Positions 47,212 through 58,298 of a stretch of DNA of 64,000 bases are shown piece after piece; position 1 is the first letter of the stretch; each line of letters opens with the position of its first letter. The notes below the pieces were generated by a model. The model saw nothing but the letters and a program-made list of their open reading frames with translations. It did no database searches and was not told the DNA's origin. Source of the DNA: Tetragonia tetragonoides. Lineage: Eukaryota; Streptophyta; Magnoliopsida; Caryophyllales; Aizoaceae. The position numbers and the translations under genes were made by a program. The DNA is taken from contig CM076153.1 in assembly GCA_038025085.1 (NCBI GenBank), positions 2,480,001-2,544,000 on the forward strand, in the 5' to 3' direction.

Positions 47212-47882
47212 GATAGGGTACCCTCATTATTTTTTTTTTACTAGAAATTTCCCTGCTGCTCTCTTGTGAGTAATTTTTTTGCAGCTATAGGACTGATTTA
47301 ATGTCGATTGTTTGTCCTGTATAATAGTGTCAATAGAATCAATTTTACAACATGGCAAAATAATAACGTTTAAAAGGAGCAGAAGATGTGCATATACTGT
47401 TTCATATGAATTGAAGCCGATTACTCCACTGCTTAAGGTACAAGCACCATGGGTGTGGCCTTATGGGGTATGTATGCTTGATTAATTGGCATACATAATC
47501 TCGATTGAGCTTTCCTGTTAAAAGGTGAAAACAAACCAAGATGGAAACTCCAGCGACGCGAGTGATCTCACTCTTAAATCTGACCTGACTGAGAAGTGTC
47601 CGGCTGGCACTGCGGACACTGAACAACACTTCACCCCTGCCTCCTCCCTAGGATCAGCAATTGCAGCAACCATACGACAGAGATCAAACTAGAGAAAATT
47701 AATCAATCAGAATAGACAAAAATTATAACTATTTTATTCATCACAAAAATAATAAGTATTAGAGTAGTATTCAAAGTAAAAAGTTACACCCTTCTAAACA
47801 AAAATCAAACTAAGGATCATATCCAGAAATTGTATGAGGGATTTGGTGATTAATTAAAGCAAAAGATCGTTGGAGTAATAAT
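47212..47882. other. Spacer between the NAC gene and SKP1-A
   Basis: The last ~160 bases match the 3' flank of SKP1-B (57500-57665), so they belong to the duplicated SKP1 unit. The rest shows no gene; a minus-strand frame at 47629-47402 has no resemblance to a family. Confidence 0.5.
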
Positions 47883-48389
47883 TCATTCAAAAGCCCATTG
47901 ATTTTCTCTCCTGACTTCTGCTTCTTCTTCAGGAGTAAAATCGTTGGTGATGTTGAACAACTTCCTAATCTCCTCAGGTTTCTTGTCTTTAATCATATCA
48001 GCAACAGTTTGGCATGTTAAATCAAGAAGGCTTTTTATGTCAAGATAGTTAGCTGCCAATATGAGATCAAACAGGGTATTCTGATCCACTTTAACAAACT
48101 CTGCATCCCAGGCCTTAAGTTCCTCGTCTGATGGCGATGATGATGATGGTGATGGTGATGAAGATCCCTCCTTGGAGACGTCCTTTCCGACGTGTTTGTT
48201 GCAGTACTCGATGACCTTCGACAGGGTTTTTCCTGTGACGTTGGGGAGAGGGATGACACTGTCAGCACAGTCGTCTTCGATCATGTGTTTTACAGTCTGT
48301 GACTGTAATGCCACAGTTTCTTCCACCTCAAAGGTCTCAGCATCAGAGGTTTTCAGTGTTATCATCTTCTTTGCTGTCTCGGACGACAT
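47883..48389 (-). CDS. SKP1-like protein, copy A
   Basis: SKP1 bridges the cullin CUL1 and F-box proteins in SCF ubiquitin ligases. Intronless, 168 residues. The N-terminal half is the BTB/POZ-like CUL1-binding fold ([19 protein letters not shown] ... [13 protein letters not shown] ... [20 protein letters not shown]). A Ser/Pro-rich linker ([15 protein letters not shown]) follows. The C-terminal F-box-binding helices are typical ([39 protein letters not shown]) and the end [11 protein letters not shown] is the SKP1 hallmark. All key segments look intact. A TATA box lies about 110 bases upstream. The sister copy at 57.7-58.2 kb differs at only a handful of residues, mostly in the linker. Confidence 0.96.
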   Translation of the reverse strand: MSSETAKKMITLKTSDAETFEVEETVALQSQTVKHMIEDDCADSVIPLPNVTGKTLSKVIEYCNKHVGKDVSKEGSSSPSPSSSSPSDEELKAWDAEFVKVDQNTLFDLILAANYLDIKSLLDLTCQTVADMIKDKKPEEIRKLFNITNDFTPEEEAEVRRENQWAFE

Positions 48390-48499
48390 GGTTATTGGCT
48401 TTGTTTGGTTTGTGTTTGAGAGAGTGAGAGGGGCTGATGATTGAGAAAACCCTAATGAGTTATTGAGAATTTGGTGGAGGGAGTACTCTGATTGATCAT

Positions 48500-48509
48500 C
48501 TATTTATAG
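48500..48509 (-). promoter_or_regulatory. TATA box of SKP1-A
   Basis: Minus-strand ctataaatag, about 111 bases before the start codon. It is set in a block (gatcaatcagagtactccct further upstream) that is shared almost base for base with SKP1-B, so promoter and coding region were duplicated together. Confidence 0.75.
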
Positions 48510-48693
48510 GAAATAAAAAGACTTGGAAGGAGTTCACTTGTTCAAGTCGGTTTACAACTTTCTTTCATTTTTTTACGTACTTTCCTGAACTGAACAGGAT
48601 TCAGATTCCTAAAAAAAATCAATACCACCCTTTCAATGGAAATTAAGGCCGTGATGTCCACAGAAGGTGTTCAAGGTGCCTTTATGGACATAG

Positions 48694-49513
48694 TGTTGGG
48701 ATCGACAACAATATTCAACCAAATTCACCAAGCCAATAATCACACACACACAATCAGAAAATAGCAACAAAGTAACCAACACAAGATTTAACGTGAAAAA
48801 CCCCAAACGGGTAAAAACCACGGGCCAAACCGACGATTAATCCACTAATAATCTCAAATAGTGATTATAACGTCAAAGCCAACGTCTCAAGAAACTAGAC
48901 TTGAAACTAACAACAATCAACAATAGGTAACTCACCAATTTCTAGGAAATGAGTACAAATTGATACACTCTATCAATTTTACTCCCAAATAAACAAACCC
49001 TAGAAAAATACCTTTGTTGAAGAACCCACCAATTGAGCACTACACACCTTGCTAAACCAGACCACGACCCAGAGTTGAATTCCACAACTTGTCGTCTGCC
49101 CCGTGTCGCTAGAGATTTGAGTTGAGCACCTTCACTTTGCGCGCTCTCTCTCTCTCTCTCACTTTCTCTGTCTGTGTCTTTTGCTCTCTTTTTGTGTTTT
49201 TGGATCTGCCGTGAGCTGCTTGACTCACCCCCCCTGTTTTCGTTCCTTTTGCTACTATCAAAAAAGAACTAACCTGCCTTCTTGCTTCTCAAGGAAGCCT
49301 TAGCAGTTAGCATTCCAATTGCCTATGTGGGCCAATGCCAATGTGAGACAAAGCCCAAAAGAACATAGGCCTTCTCACCAATGCAAATCAACCGAGCACA
49401 TTCGGTTTACAGTAGCTAGTTCATTTTTTTTCTTCTTTTTGTTCTTTTTCCTTTTTGCTGAAAATAAATACTTAGCTAGTACATAACAATTTAATTGGAG
49501 CTGGATCCTAACA
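48694..49513 (-). mobile_element. Solo LTR, 820 bp, with 5 bp target duplication catag
   Basis: The element starts tgttgggatc and ends gatcctaaca, near-perfect inverted ends of the TG...CA type. It is flanked by catag at 48689-48693 and 49514-49518. Inside, aacacaagatttaacgtgaa resembles the conserved word near the 3' end of copia-type LTRs (inverse cacgttaaatcttgtgtt), so the LTR probably lies on the minus strand. There is no primer-binding site or coding region, so it is a recombination product. Confidence 0.88.
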
Positions 49514-49768
49514 CATAGAACTTATTGGCCTGTCAATTTCCTAGTTAACAAGCAAACAAAGGTTTGATCATGTCCAGAACCCAGATACATTCTAACATCG
49601 AGATATACAAGTTGCAAGGGACTTGAAGATCAAACACAACAGGAGGATAGAGGCGATAATGGCTCGAGAACCAGCCGACTCTGCTTTGTTGGTTTCCAAA
49701 TCAAAAGAGATTGACGAAGCTGCGTCCTGCACTGCTGGGGCAGATAACAAAAAAGCTATTTCCACAGC

Positions 49769-50898
49769 TCACACCGAAGCCATTGATGTTGTATCATTTT
49801 CGGAGACAGAGAGGCATGTCGAATTCTGGCCTTTCAAACCACCTACTAACACCAAGCTTTCTACATAAGTATCCATGAAAAATGCAAAACCAATCCCAGA
49901 CAATTTCCACAGCTCCTCTAGCTTATCATTCCTAACGTGAAAAGAACTCAATTCCATGGAAGTGTTGATATAAAACCTACCACTCTTCTCAGCATAAAAG
50001 ATGTCACGAGTATTACGCAATTCATAATCCAAATCAATGGAGGCAGAGCACCATTTTGCCCAACACGGGCGTTGCTCATACTTTTCCATCACCCATATGG
50101 AGCATCCTTTATCATAATCAACATCAAAAATTGCCAGAAGGAAAAGTCTGGGCCTCATTCCACATTCACTAGGCAAATCTCTATAACTCAAAGTCTCATT
50201 TACCAATATCAAATGAAACCATATAGTTGCCATTTTCATCTTCATCTTCAATCCAATGCACAGCTCCTTTTGTATACAAACGCTTCGACGAAAGCGGAAG
50301 CCTTTTAGTTTGCGTGTAATCGATGCTCTTAGACCTCCAAGAACCCTTGCTCAAGTCATAAATTGCAGCTTGTGATTGTTTACCATCAAGCACAACAACC
50401 TTATAATCATTACTTGAAGAATCAAACCCTAAAAGAATCCAATTTCCTTTAAGAATAACAGGACAAAGTGGAAGTGTCAAGGATTTCCGAATGGAAGGGT
50501 TCAACAACATTAGGTGAGAGATATCATCATTTTTCCAAGTTAACACCATAATTAACATCAACCCATTTAAGTAACCCTGAACAAGGGCATATTCAGATTT
50601 GTGGAATTTCATTATTTGCCCAGATTTGCTAAATGTATCCATTTCAATGAATCTTTAGTTCGAGATCTTTGGGATGCTCAAGTCCACCATGTCCAAGTGA
50701 CAAGATTTGAAGCTTTTCAGAACTACTCGTATTGTTTTTGCGAAAAGTGAGATTCATATAATTGAAATAAGGGTTATCGATGAGAGAGAGCCAAGATTTA
50801 AAAACGCACCTGAATTGGACAAGGGTTTTCACTGGGAGTCTTGCGAGTACCTCCGTTAACAAATCCACTGGCAATTTGTCTACGGATGGATCTTCCAT
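49769..50898 (-). pseudogene. F-box1: F-box protein gene with two single-base frameshifts
   Basis: From ATG 50898 the frame reads MEDPSVDKLPVDLLTEVLARL and a normal F-box (VKTLVQFRCVFKSWLSLIDN), then stops at 50644-50646. One extra A restores the match in the next frame (MDTFSKSGQIMKF ... LMLLNPSIRKSLTLP ... FDSSSNDYKVVVLDGKQ ... GAVHWI ... MVSFDIG), which stops at 50196-50198. A second extra A leads to ETLSYRDLPSECG and the end ENDTTSMASV. The joined product would be collinear with intact F-box2 (53.4-54.6 kb), including the F-box-associated domain. Both breaks fall in three-A runs, so a sequencing artefact is possible, although two in one gene favours decay. Confidence 0.85.
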
Positions 50899-51246
50899 TT
50901 CCCCAATGGAAGTGGGTTTCTCTGAGTTTGATAGAAATCCCTCTTTGGGAAGAGGAGAGTAATGAGTGTCAAAGTTCTCAACTCTCAAACGGCTCTTGGT
51001 GTAATTGGTTGGTGTGACTGGGTCGACAGTTTCATCCCTTAAGTAAATAAGGTCGAGGGTTCGAATATTGTGAATGGAAAAACTATTTAATTGGAGCACT
51101 TTACCTCTTCGTGGGCCAATCCGGTACGAACATGATTAGTTTAGGCCCAAAGGGTTTAGCTGAACATGTGTTTTAAACAAAAAAATAAAAACAAGGTCAT
51201 TTTCATCCAATAGCTCATCTAACGCATTTGACCGCAGTTTAAGGTT

Positions 51247-51281
<35 letters not shown>

Positions 51282-51859
51282 TGTAGAGGGTGTTCTTGAT
51301 GGTGCATCTTTTGTTGAGTCGGCCTGCGGAATTTATCTTGTTGGCTTGAAGGCTATTGCATATCGTTGGGATTTATCCAATGCACATTATTATAGTAGTG
51401 GCTGCGGGTTCCTTATGCAGTTTAATTGCTCAAGAATGGATAACAATAATGGAGATCCTATTTTCCGAGTATGCCCCCCTTGTAGTTCACCTCTCATTTC
51501 ATGATCTATGTTCCAGATTCTTGCTTTTACAAACATATGCATGATTGCAGAAGTTGTTTATCATGAAGACAGATGAGGTTGCCACTAGATTTTTTATAAT
51601 TGATTCAACTACTCATCAAGCAGCCAAATAAATATTCATGTTATGGTAAAACTCGAATGCAGCCATATTATTTAAAACTCATTTCCAGTTCACCACTACA
51701 GCCACATTTATTGACAATGGAACAGTGATACAAGTATTTTTGGGCTAGCAGTGCTTATAGATTAAGACACGTTTTTAGTTACCTTGTAAATATAATCTTA
51801 ACAATTTCAGTGTTTCTGATCTTATTCTGTCAGCAGTAGAGCTATATACTTACATGATT
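50899..51859. other. Spacer upstream of F-box1
   Basis: The F-box1 frame stays open for ~200 bases upstream of its ATG, perhaps by chance. A T-run and (GT)n microsatellite lie at 51247-51285. Plus-strand frames at 51271-51504 and 51356-51544 overlap each other and show no family. Confidence 0.4.
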
Positions 51860-52725
51860 CATTTGCTTAGCATATTACAGTGCTTCCTGTTTCAGCGCCA
51901 AATTCTGACAAAAATAGTTTCTTTGAATCTGTGAAAAACGTACAGAACAAGTTCTGGTCTGGTTTGTTAAGACTTCAGAACAGCGAAAATGCTTCTCCAG
52001 CTATAGATCTTTACTCTTCCCCCCTTCAAACTTGGCTCATTCAGAACCTCCACAACACTTCCAGTTATGACAACTGTCTTCCGTTCAGTATTTTGTTTGC
52101 CTATGTGATGCGCTACACTTGGAAGAGAATAAACACTACAATTATTAAGAAAACAACTCCTCGTAGACAAACCTGGTGCAACTGGCTTTAAGTGCTGCTT
52201 GAAAATCTTAAAGTTGTATCGACAAGTCAGCAACTGGAAGAGACAATAATGAGTCTTGATCAGATCTGTGCGACTGGGTTCCACCACCTCAAGGATGGAC
52301 AAAGCTCAATTCTAATGGCTCCTTCTCTCCAACAACAAGTCAGCTGGATAGGCAGGGATATTCAGACTCCACATAGGGGAATGGAAGCTTAGGTACAGAC
52401 ACAGACAATCTTCATGCAGAACTCTCGGCAGTTAAATTATGCATTCACCTAGTAATTATCACAATTCAGAAATGGATGGACAAAGCTGATTATTGAATCT
52501 GATTCAAAGCTTGCAGTTGAATTGATCAAGGAAAAAGAAAATCTAGATGAGTCCGCTTTTCCTGAAGTGAGAATCCAACATACCTATACGCTACAGCGAA
52601 TGCAACCACATCGCAGATATTTCAAGTCCAAGTCTGTAGAGAGTAGAAACTTGTCAAACGGCAGCAAGGTTTGTGCCTTTGTGGGGAGATATTTTAGTGT
52701 GAGCCTGTGAGGGGAACCTGAAGAT
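51860..52725 (+). pseudogene. LINE-type RNase H-like relic
   Basis: Fragments in several frames resemble the region around the RNase H domain carried by plant LINEs: SPLQTWLIQNLHNTSS and FSILFAYVMRYTWKRIN (pre-RNase H segment), then NLHAELSAVKLCIHL, LIIESDSKLAVELIKE and FPEVRIQHTY, matching the expected order E...D...D/H of this domain. The frame is broken several times. It is assigned from motif order only. Confidence 0.6.
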
Positions 52726-53392
52726 CTAGAGTTGAGTGAACTAGATACCGGTTTCTGCTACCCTTGAATCGAACTAGATCAATCCTGTAGGCCCAAGTTG
52801 AGGTCAGTTAGGTCACCTTTGTGGGGAGAATGAAAGAACTCAAAGCTAAGAGGCAATCAGAGAAACTGGGATCTCTAAAATATAACTCAAAAAACAATTG
52901 AGGACTCAGACTCAAGTACAACTTATTGCTGCTTCGTTTCTTTTAATCTCAAGTTTGATAAACTTCCAAATCAAGGGCCACAACAGTAGTTCCGATTCCA
53001 AGTATCTTGTTGCTGCTTATGTTGACAGCATTCCATGTCAGTTGTACTGAAATAATCAACAAATGGAGAAAATGGTAGCTGAAAGAGGTTCTACTGAGCT
53101 ACAAGTATAGCCGTATCTAACTCTCCTCCGATTTCATCCCTAGATCAGCATTTGGTGGTAGCTACTAGCTATAAGCACGAGAAGAGGTGCCGCAAACATT
53201 TCGGGACAGTATAGCAGAAATTAAGCTCTTCAACACCAAGAAAGGGGGCGAAATCTAGCGTTACTGTGCATTCACATAGCATATATTGAAGGATCACAAG
53301 TGAAGTTCATAATAAAAAAAACTAAACAGAAGAATAGGATACACTAGTATTTTAGATCATAGAAAGAAACAAAACCAGGAAAAAAACAGAGT
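52726..53392. other. 3' flank of F-box2
   Basis: No gene. The part nearest 53280-53392 resembles 59430-59604 (shared words such as tcacaagtga(a/c)gttcat), the flank of F-box3, and so marks the older F-box duplication. Confidence 0.45.
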
Positions 53393-54595
53393 TCACACCG
53401 AAGCCATTGATGTTCTACCCTTTTTCGGAGACAGGAGGCATGTCAAACTCTGGCCTTTCAAACCACTTGCTAACACCAAGCTTTCCACATAAGTATCCAT
53501 GGAATAAGCAAAACCATTACCAGAGAATTTCCGCAACACCTTCCGCTTATTGTCCCCAGCTTGAAAACAACCCACTGATTTGGCCAAATTGAGAAAGAAC
53601 ATATTACTCTTCTCAACATAAAAGATGTCACGAACCATACAATTCATATCAAAACCCAAAACCCCGGAGTACCATTTTGTCCAAAGAGGGCTCCCATTAC
53701 ACTTCTCCTCCATCTTCCATATGCAGCAATCATTCTCACGAACATCAAAAAGTCCCACTGATTTTCCAAGAAGGAAAAGTCTGTGTCTCCCTTGACCACC
53801 AGCACTAGGCAAATCTCTATAACTCAATGTCTCACTACCAAAATCAAATGAAACCAAATGGCGGCGATAGTCTTCTTTAATCGACATCCAATGAACAGCT
53901 CCTTCCGAAAAAAAACGCGTCCAGGAAATCATACCCATTTTAGATACAGTATAATTGATGCTCTTAGTTCTCCAAGAACCCTTGCTCAGCTCATAAACTG
54001 CAGCTTGTGATTGTTTACCATCGAGCACGACTACCTTATAATCATTAGTCGATGAATCAAACCCAAAAAGAATCCTAGTCCTTTTTAGCTTAACAGGACA
54101 AGGGGGTAGTATCATGGATTTTCGGATGGAAGGGTTCAACAACATTAACTCGGAGAAATTATGATTTTCCCAACTTAAAATTAAAATTAACATCAACCCA
54201 TTTATGTAACCCTCAACAAAAACAATTCTTGAACTTGGGAACTTGATTATTTTCCCAGATTTCCTAAATTTTTTCATGCTATGAGTCGTTAGTTCGATTT
54301 CTGGGTGACATCCAGGATCAACATGTTCATAACCAAGTGACAAAATTTGAACATTTTCACGACTATTCTTACGAAGAGTTAAATTCATAGAAATAAAATT
54401 AGGGTTATCGATTAGAGAGAGCCAAGATTTACAAACACACCTGAATTGGACAAGGGTCTTCACTGGGAGTCTAGCAAGTACTTCCATCCACATTTCTAAC
54501 GGCAATTTGTCTTCTGATTGCCCCTTCCATTTCCTTGGCCTTCCCCTCATTTTCGCCCAAACAACAATTTGCCTCATAATGTTCCTGTAAAACAT
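53393..54595 (-). CDS. F-box2: intact F-box protein with F-box-associated domain
   Basis: F-box proteins recruit substrates to SCF ubiquitin ligases via SKP1. Single exon, 400 residues from ATG 54595; in-frame ATGs at residues 7 and 16 (MRGRPRK) are equally possible starts. The F-box is at about residues 29-75 (DKLPLEMWMEVLARL ... VKTLVQFRCVCKSWLSLI). An F-box-associated beta-propeller-like domain follows, with LMLLNPSIRKSMILPP, FGFDSSTNDYKVVVLD, YELSKGSWRTKSI, GAVHWM, ETLSYRDLP, GLFDVRENDCCIWKMEE and YVESLVLASG. It is the only one of the three F-box copies here with an unbroken frame. The substrate is unknown. SKP1-B lies 3.1 kb upstream on the same strand. Confidence 0.92.
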   Translation of the reverse strand: MFYRNIMRQIVVWAKMRGRPRKWKGQSEDKLPLEMWMEVLARLPVKTLVQFRCVCKSWLSLIDNPNFISMNLTLRKNSRENVQILSLGYEHVDPGCHPEIELTTHSMKKFRKSGKIIKFPSSRIVFVEGYINGLMLILILSWENHNFSELMLLNPSIRKSMILPPCPVKLKRTRILFGFDSSTNDYKVVVLDGKQSQAAVYELSKGSWRTKSINYTVSKMGMISWTRFFSEGAVHWMSIKEDYRRHLVSFDFGSETLSYRDLPSAGGQGRHRLFLLGKSVGLFDVRENDCCIWKMEEKCNGSPLWTKWYSGVLGFDMNCMVRDIFYVEKSNMFFLNLAKSVGCFQAGDNKRKVLRKFSGNGFAYSMDTYVESLVLASGLKGQSLTCLLSPKKGRTSMASV

Positions 54596-54754
54596 CTCAA
54601 CTCAAACCCAACTCATCTATTAATCTCGTCAGAAGTTTACAATGCTTGACCAAATTATCTAGTAGTTTTTTTTTTTCAAAAACTAATTGAGGAAATAAAT
54701 GAATAAACTCCAGAAGAAAATTCAAAAGGTTATATATATATGAAACTCCATACT

Positions 54755-54975
54755 AGGACCCTGTTCTTTTCGTCGATTCCATGCTACATTCTGTTCCGTT
54801 CCGTTCCGTTCTGTTCCGTTCCGTTCCAATCCGTCCCGTTACGTTCCGCCCCGCATTCTGTACTTCATTTTGTCTCACTTATTTTTGAATTATCCGCGCC
54901 GCGTCGTTCCGTTCCGTTCCATTCCTCACCGTCCCGCACCATTCCGTTGAAGAGAACAGGGCCTAGGTCTAGGTT
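54755..54975. mobile_element. MITE-like element built around (TTCCG)n pentamers
   Basis: The left end aggaccctgttcttttc and the inverse of the right end aggccctgttctcttc form ~16 bp inverted termini flanked by ta dinucleotides. The interior is dominated by two tracts of ttccg pentamers (54787-54850 and 54905-54935). The unusual composition explains the spurious Ser/Pro/Arg-rich frame at 54740-55012. Confidence 0.65.
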
Positions 54976-55376
54976 GAGATTTTCAACCCGTTTATTAAAT
55001 GGGTTAGGTTAAGGTTGAAATTTTCAATCCGAAAACAACCTGTTTATTTACCTATGTTAATTTTTATTTTTGAAATTTTAATAAATATTTATGAGCCAAA
55101 TAATTAATAATCACTGAAAAGTATAAATTTTCCTCATATCCCTTTTATATCAAGTTTTTACCATTTTTTGCTTATAATAAAGTAAATAAATAGGTTAAAC
55201 GGGTTGACGTGATTAACCTGTTTATTAAATGCGTTGGGTTGGGGTTGGAATTTTTGACCCATTTAAAAAACAGGTCAGTTGGGTTAAACCCGAACACGAC
55301 CCGATCTGGTCTATTTTGCCATGCCTACTCCATAATATGTTTGGACTAAGGTAACTGGTATATTTTTCACTTCAAA
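54976..55376. repeat. Dispersed repeat rich in aacccg/gggtt words
   Basis: Words such as acccgtttattaaatgggtt and gggttggggttg recur at 54987-55018 and 55198-55310, similar in style to the repeat at 8130-8275. No gene. Confidence 0.5.
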
Positions 55377-56435
55377 TCTAATATATATATATATATATAT
55401 AAAAGTGGATCATGCACGCTGCTGCATTGACATGTGACTTGCCATATCACCATGTCCAGTCAGCATCTTATCCAAAAGTCAATATTACTTATGTCCTCCT
55501 AATTAATGAAATACATGCATGCACACACCATGTAATCTAATTAAATGCTGGTACATGAACATAAACTTCATAAATACGGTACATGAACTTAACCTTAATT
55601 ATACTAAAAGTAGACATAATGAATTTAATAAGGGAAATAGTCACAAGTAATAATTATTTTTAAAAAAATGATAAAAATTATATATCGGTAATATTTATAC
55701 ATACATCTCAAAATTTCTAAGTGATTTCATTTCATACTTCAACTAAATAGTAGAAAACCAATATTGGAAAATTACATGATTACACACTGCACCATGGAGA
55801 TGGAGAAATATAGTGTTCGGTAGAATGTGTATAATATAGTTGTAAAGATAATTAATTTCTTTAAAAATTATTTTAATTTTAAAAAAATAGAAAACTAATT
55901 GATATCTCTACATGGATCCAGCAACAGTTGCATAACAAATGGGATAACACATATAAGAAATTTAACATCAAATATAATGTAAACCTACTGTAGTAAAAAA
56001 GAAAAGAAAAATACGATGAAAAGCAAAGATGGATAAAAACTATTTGTAGAAAGTTATGTAAATAAGTAAACACATGTGGGCATAAATATATCAATTGAAA
56101 TAGTCTATGGTATATAGTATGTCAAGATGATATAGTTATGAATCTGGCACCTAACTATTTTTTTGAATAAAAGATATGAAATTCATTTATCCCTTTGGAT
56201 CAAACAACTATTTCATGTCAAATAAGCAAATTTACATTACATAGCTATAAATAAAAAATAAATAAAAAGGAAAAAAAAAATTACACAATACAGTACAACT
56301 TTGATTTTGTGTAAATCTATATTACGTGCTATATACCTAATTGATATATCATTCTTTAATTAATAATTTAATAATAGCATTCAAAAATATATTTTCTAAT
56401 GATAATTTACAAGCCCGCACGGGGCATACACCTAG
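55377..56435 (+). mobile_element. Probable non-autonomous Helitron
   Basis: The left end tctaatatatatat follows an A (55376). The right end has a short GC hairpin (gcccgcacggggc, 56413-56425), then a few bases and ctag, followed by T (56436). Insertion between A and T, a TC 5' end and a hairpin plus CTRR 3' end are the Helitron hallmarks. The ~1.06 kb interior is AT-rich with no Rep/helicase frame. The hairpin is imperfect, so confidence is moderate. Confidence 0.55.
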
Positions 56436-57665
56436 TTTTGATAGTAATATTGATTCAATGACTCAATATGCGACATGGTCAAAAGACATGGTCAGAGTGG
56501 TTAACTTCGTTTTCAAATTTCAACTTTAACCTAACCAATGATTGCAGCAACGATATTACTAAATGAAAGCAACAGCCGCAATGTATCAATAAATTTGAGA
56601 AAGTTTTCCCTACCATGAATTTTGTCAAGTTAACATAGTTGGACTGTTGAGCTAATGATACAGGCCAAAATATATACTGATTTTACATATCTTATCCCCG
56701 TGAATGATCGATCTCAACAAGCAACAGGAATAGCTAATTTTACCTTGCGTATTCTCTTGAAAGACATCCTAAGTAATATCAGTTAAGTTATCAGAAAACC
56801 AAGAGGCATTTGCCTCATTTGTACACCTAGTTCTGGTCCAGTCCGAGATAGGTTAGGCTAGGTGGAGGTCCGATCTTACCATCTTAAAAAAAAAAAAAAA
56901 TTATCAGAATCAAGTCCAGTATAATACAAACTAAAAAACTTGGATGATGTATGTGAGGCTGATTATTTTACCTCCACTGAAGAAGGGAATTGGAAAAACG
57001 GCCATTAGGCCCTGATAATAACTATGGGTTCCTATGATTAATGGGAAGACCCCTGAGGAGATCGATAAGGAAGCTTTTCAACATCAAGAATGATTTTACT
57101 CGGCTTGCGAAGAAGAAGCAGAGATCAACTAAACTAGTTACGGTTGTTCAGTTAGTCTGATATGTTCATTGTTAAACACGAGATTCCAAACATGACGTTG
57201 TGTGGGTACATCGGTGGTCATTCACTTGCACGTCAAAGCTCCATAAGAAGCTTGCTTAGTTTAGTTTACAGACTTTAACTCGGTTTTGTGTTTAGACTTT
57301 TGTAATTTTAGTTCTCTGTATAACTTGGTTGGTTACGTACCTCCTTTAAATTTGCACAGAAAATTTGAAGAGTGCAGCCTTTTTTTTTTTTTTTGGTTGA
57401 GGGATGGATGATCATTAGATAGCATACATAACAACGTAATTGACAATAGATTATAGCGACATAGATCAAAGTGGAGCAAATTAATTAATCAACATATACC
57501 AACACAATAACTTTTTTTTCATCATGAAAATTAGAAGTATTACTCTTCTCAGTATTCAAATTAAAAAGTTGCACCCTTCTAGAAAAACAGAAACAAAGAA
57601 GTAAACAATCAAACTAAGGATCATATTTTAGAAAGATGCTGGTAGAATAATAGTTAAGAGTAAAT
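56436..57665. other. 3' flank of SKP1-B
   Basis: At 56820-56895 the words gagataggttaggctagg, ggtccgatcttaccatct and an A-run look like the 3' fragment of a family A SINE. The block 57500-57665 matches the 3' flank of SKP1-A. No gene seen. Confidence 0.45.
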
Positions 57666-58169
57666 TCATTCAAAAGCCCATTGATTTTCTCTTCTGACTT
57701 CTGCTTCTTCTTCAGGAGTAAAATCGTTGGTGATGTTGAACAACTTCCTAATCTCCTCAGGTTTCTTGTCTTTAATCATATCAGCAACAGTTTGACATGT
57801 TATATCAAGAAGGCTTTTTATGTCAAGATAGTTAGCTGCCAATATGAGATCAAACAGGGTATTCTGATCCACTTTAACAAACTCTGCATCCCAGGCCTTA
57901 AGTTCCTCGTCTGATGGCGACGATGATGATGGTGATGATGATGATCCCTCCTTGGAGACGGCCTTTCCGGCGTGTTTGTTGCAGTACTCGATGACCTTCG
58001 ACAGAGTTTTTCCGGTGACGTTGGGGAGAGGGATGACACTGTCAGCACAGTCGTCTTCAATCATGTGTTTTATAGTCTGTGACTGTAATGCAACAGTTTC
58101 TTCCACCTCAAAGGTCTCAGCATCAGAGGTCTTCAGTGTTATCATCTTCTTTGCTGTCTCAGAAGACAT
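57666..58169 (-). CDS. SKP1-like protein, copy B
   Basis: Intronless, 167 residues, with the same layout as copy A: CUL1-binding N-terminal fold, Ser-rich linker (one residue shorter), C-terminal F-box-binding helices and the end [11 protein letters not shown]. Differences seen against A are few: TIKHM for [14 protein letters not shown] for KHVGKDVSK, one residue lost in the linker and LLDITCQ for LLDLTCQ. Differences are concentrated in the linker and conservative elsewhere, which suggests both copies have been kept functional since duplication. It lies between F-box2 and F-box3 on the same strand. Confidence 0.96.
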   Translation of the reverse strand: MSSETAKKMITLKTSDAETFEVEETVALQSQTIKHMIEDDCADSVIPLPNVTGKTLSKVIEYCNKHAGKAVSKEGSSSSPSSSSPSDEELKAWDAEFVKVDQNTLFDLILAANYLDIKSLLDITCQTVADMIKDKKPEEIRKLFNITNDFTPEEEAEVRRENQWAFE

Positions 58170-58288
58170 GGTTATTGGTTTTGTTTGGTTTGGTTTGTTT
58201 TTAAGAGAGAAAGAGAGAGGGGCTGATGATGGAGAAAACCCTAATGAGTTATTGAGACTTTGGTGGAGGGAGTACTCTGATTGATCAT

Positions 58289-58298
58289 CTATTTATAG
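58289..58298 (-). promoter_or_regulatory. TATA box of SKP1-B
   Basis: Minus-strand ctataaatag about 120 bases before the start codon, in the same upstream block as in SKP1-A. Confidence 0.75.

Noticed and set aside
49623..49868. Plus-strand frame over the end of F-box1
   Set aside because: It is mostly antisense to the conserved F-box1 C-terminus and has no homologue that I can recognise.
54740..55012. Ser/Pro/Arg-rich frame of 90 codons
   Set aside because: It is translated from TTCCG pentamer repeats inside a MITE-like element.
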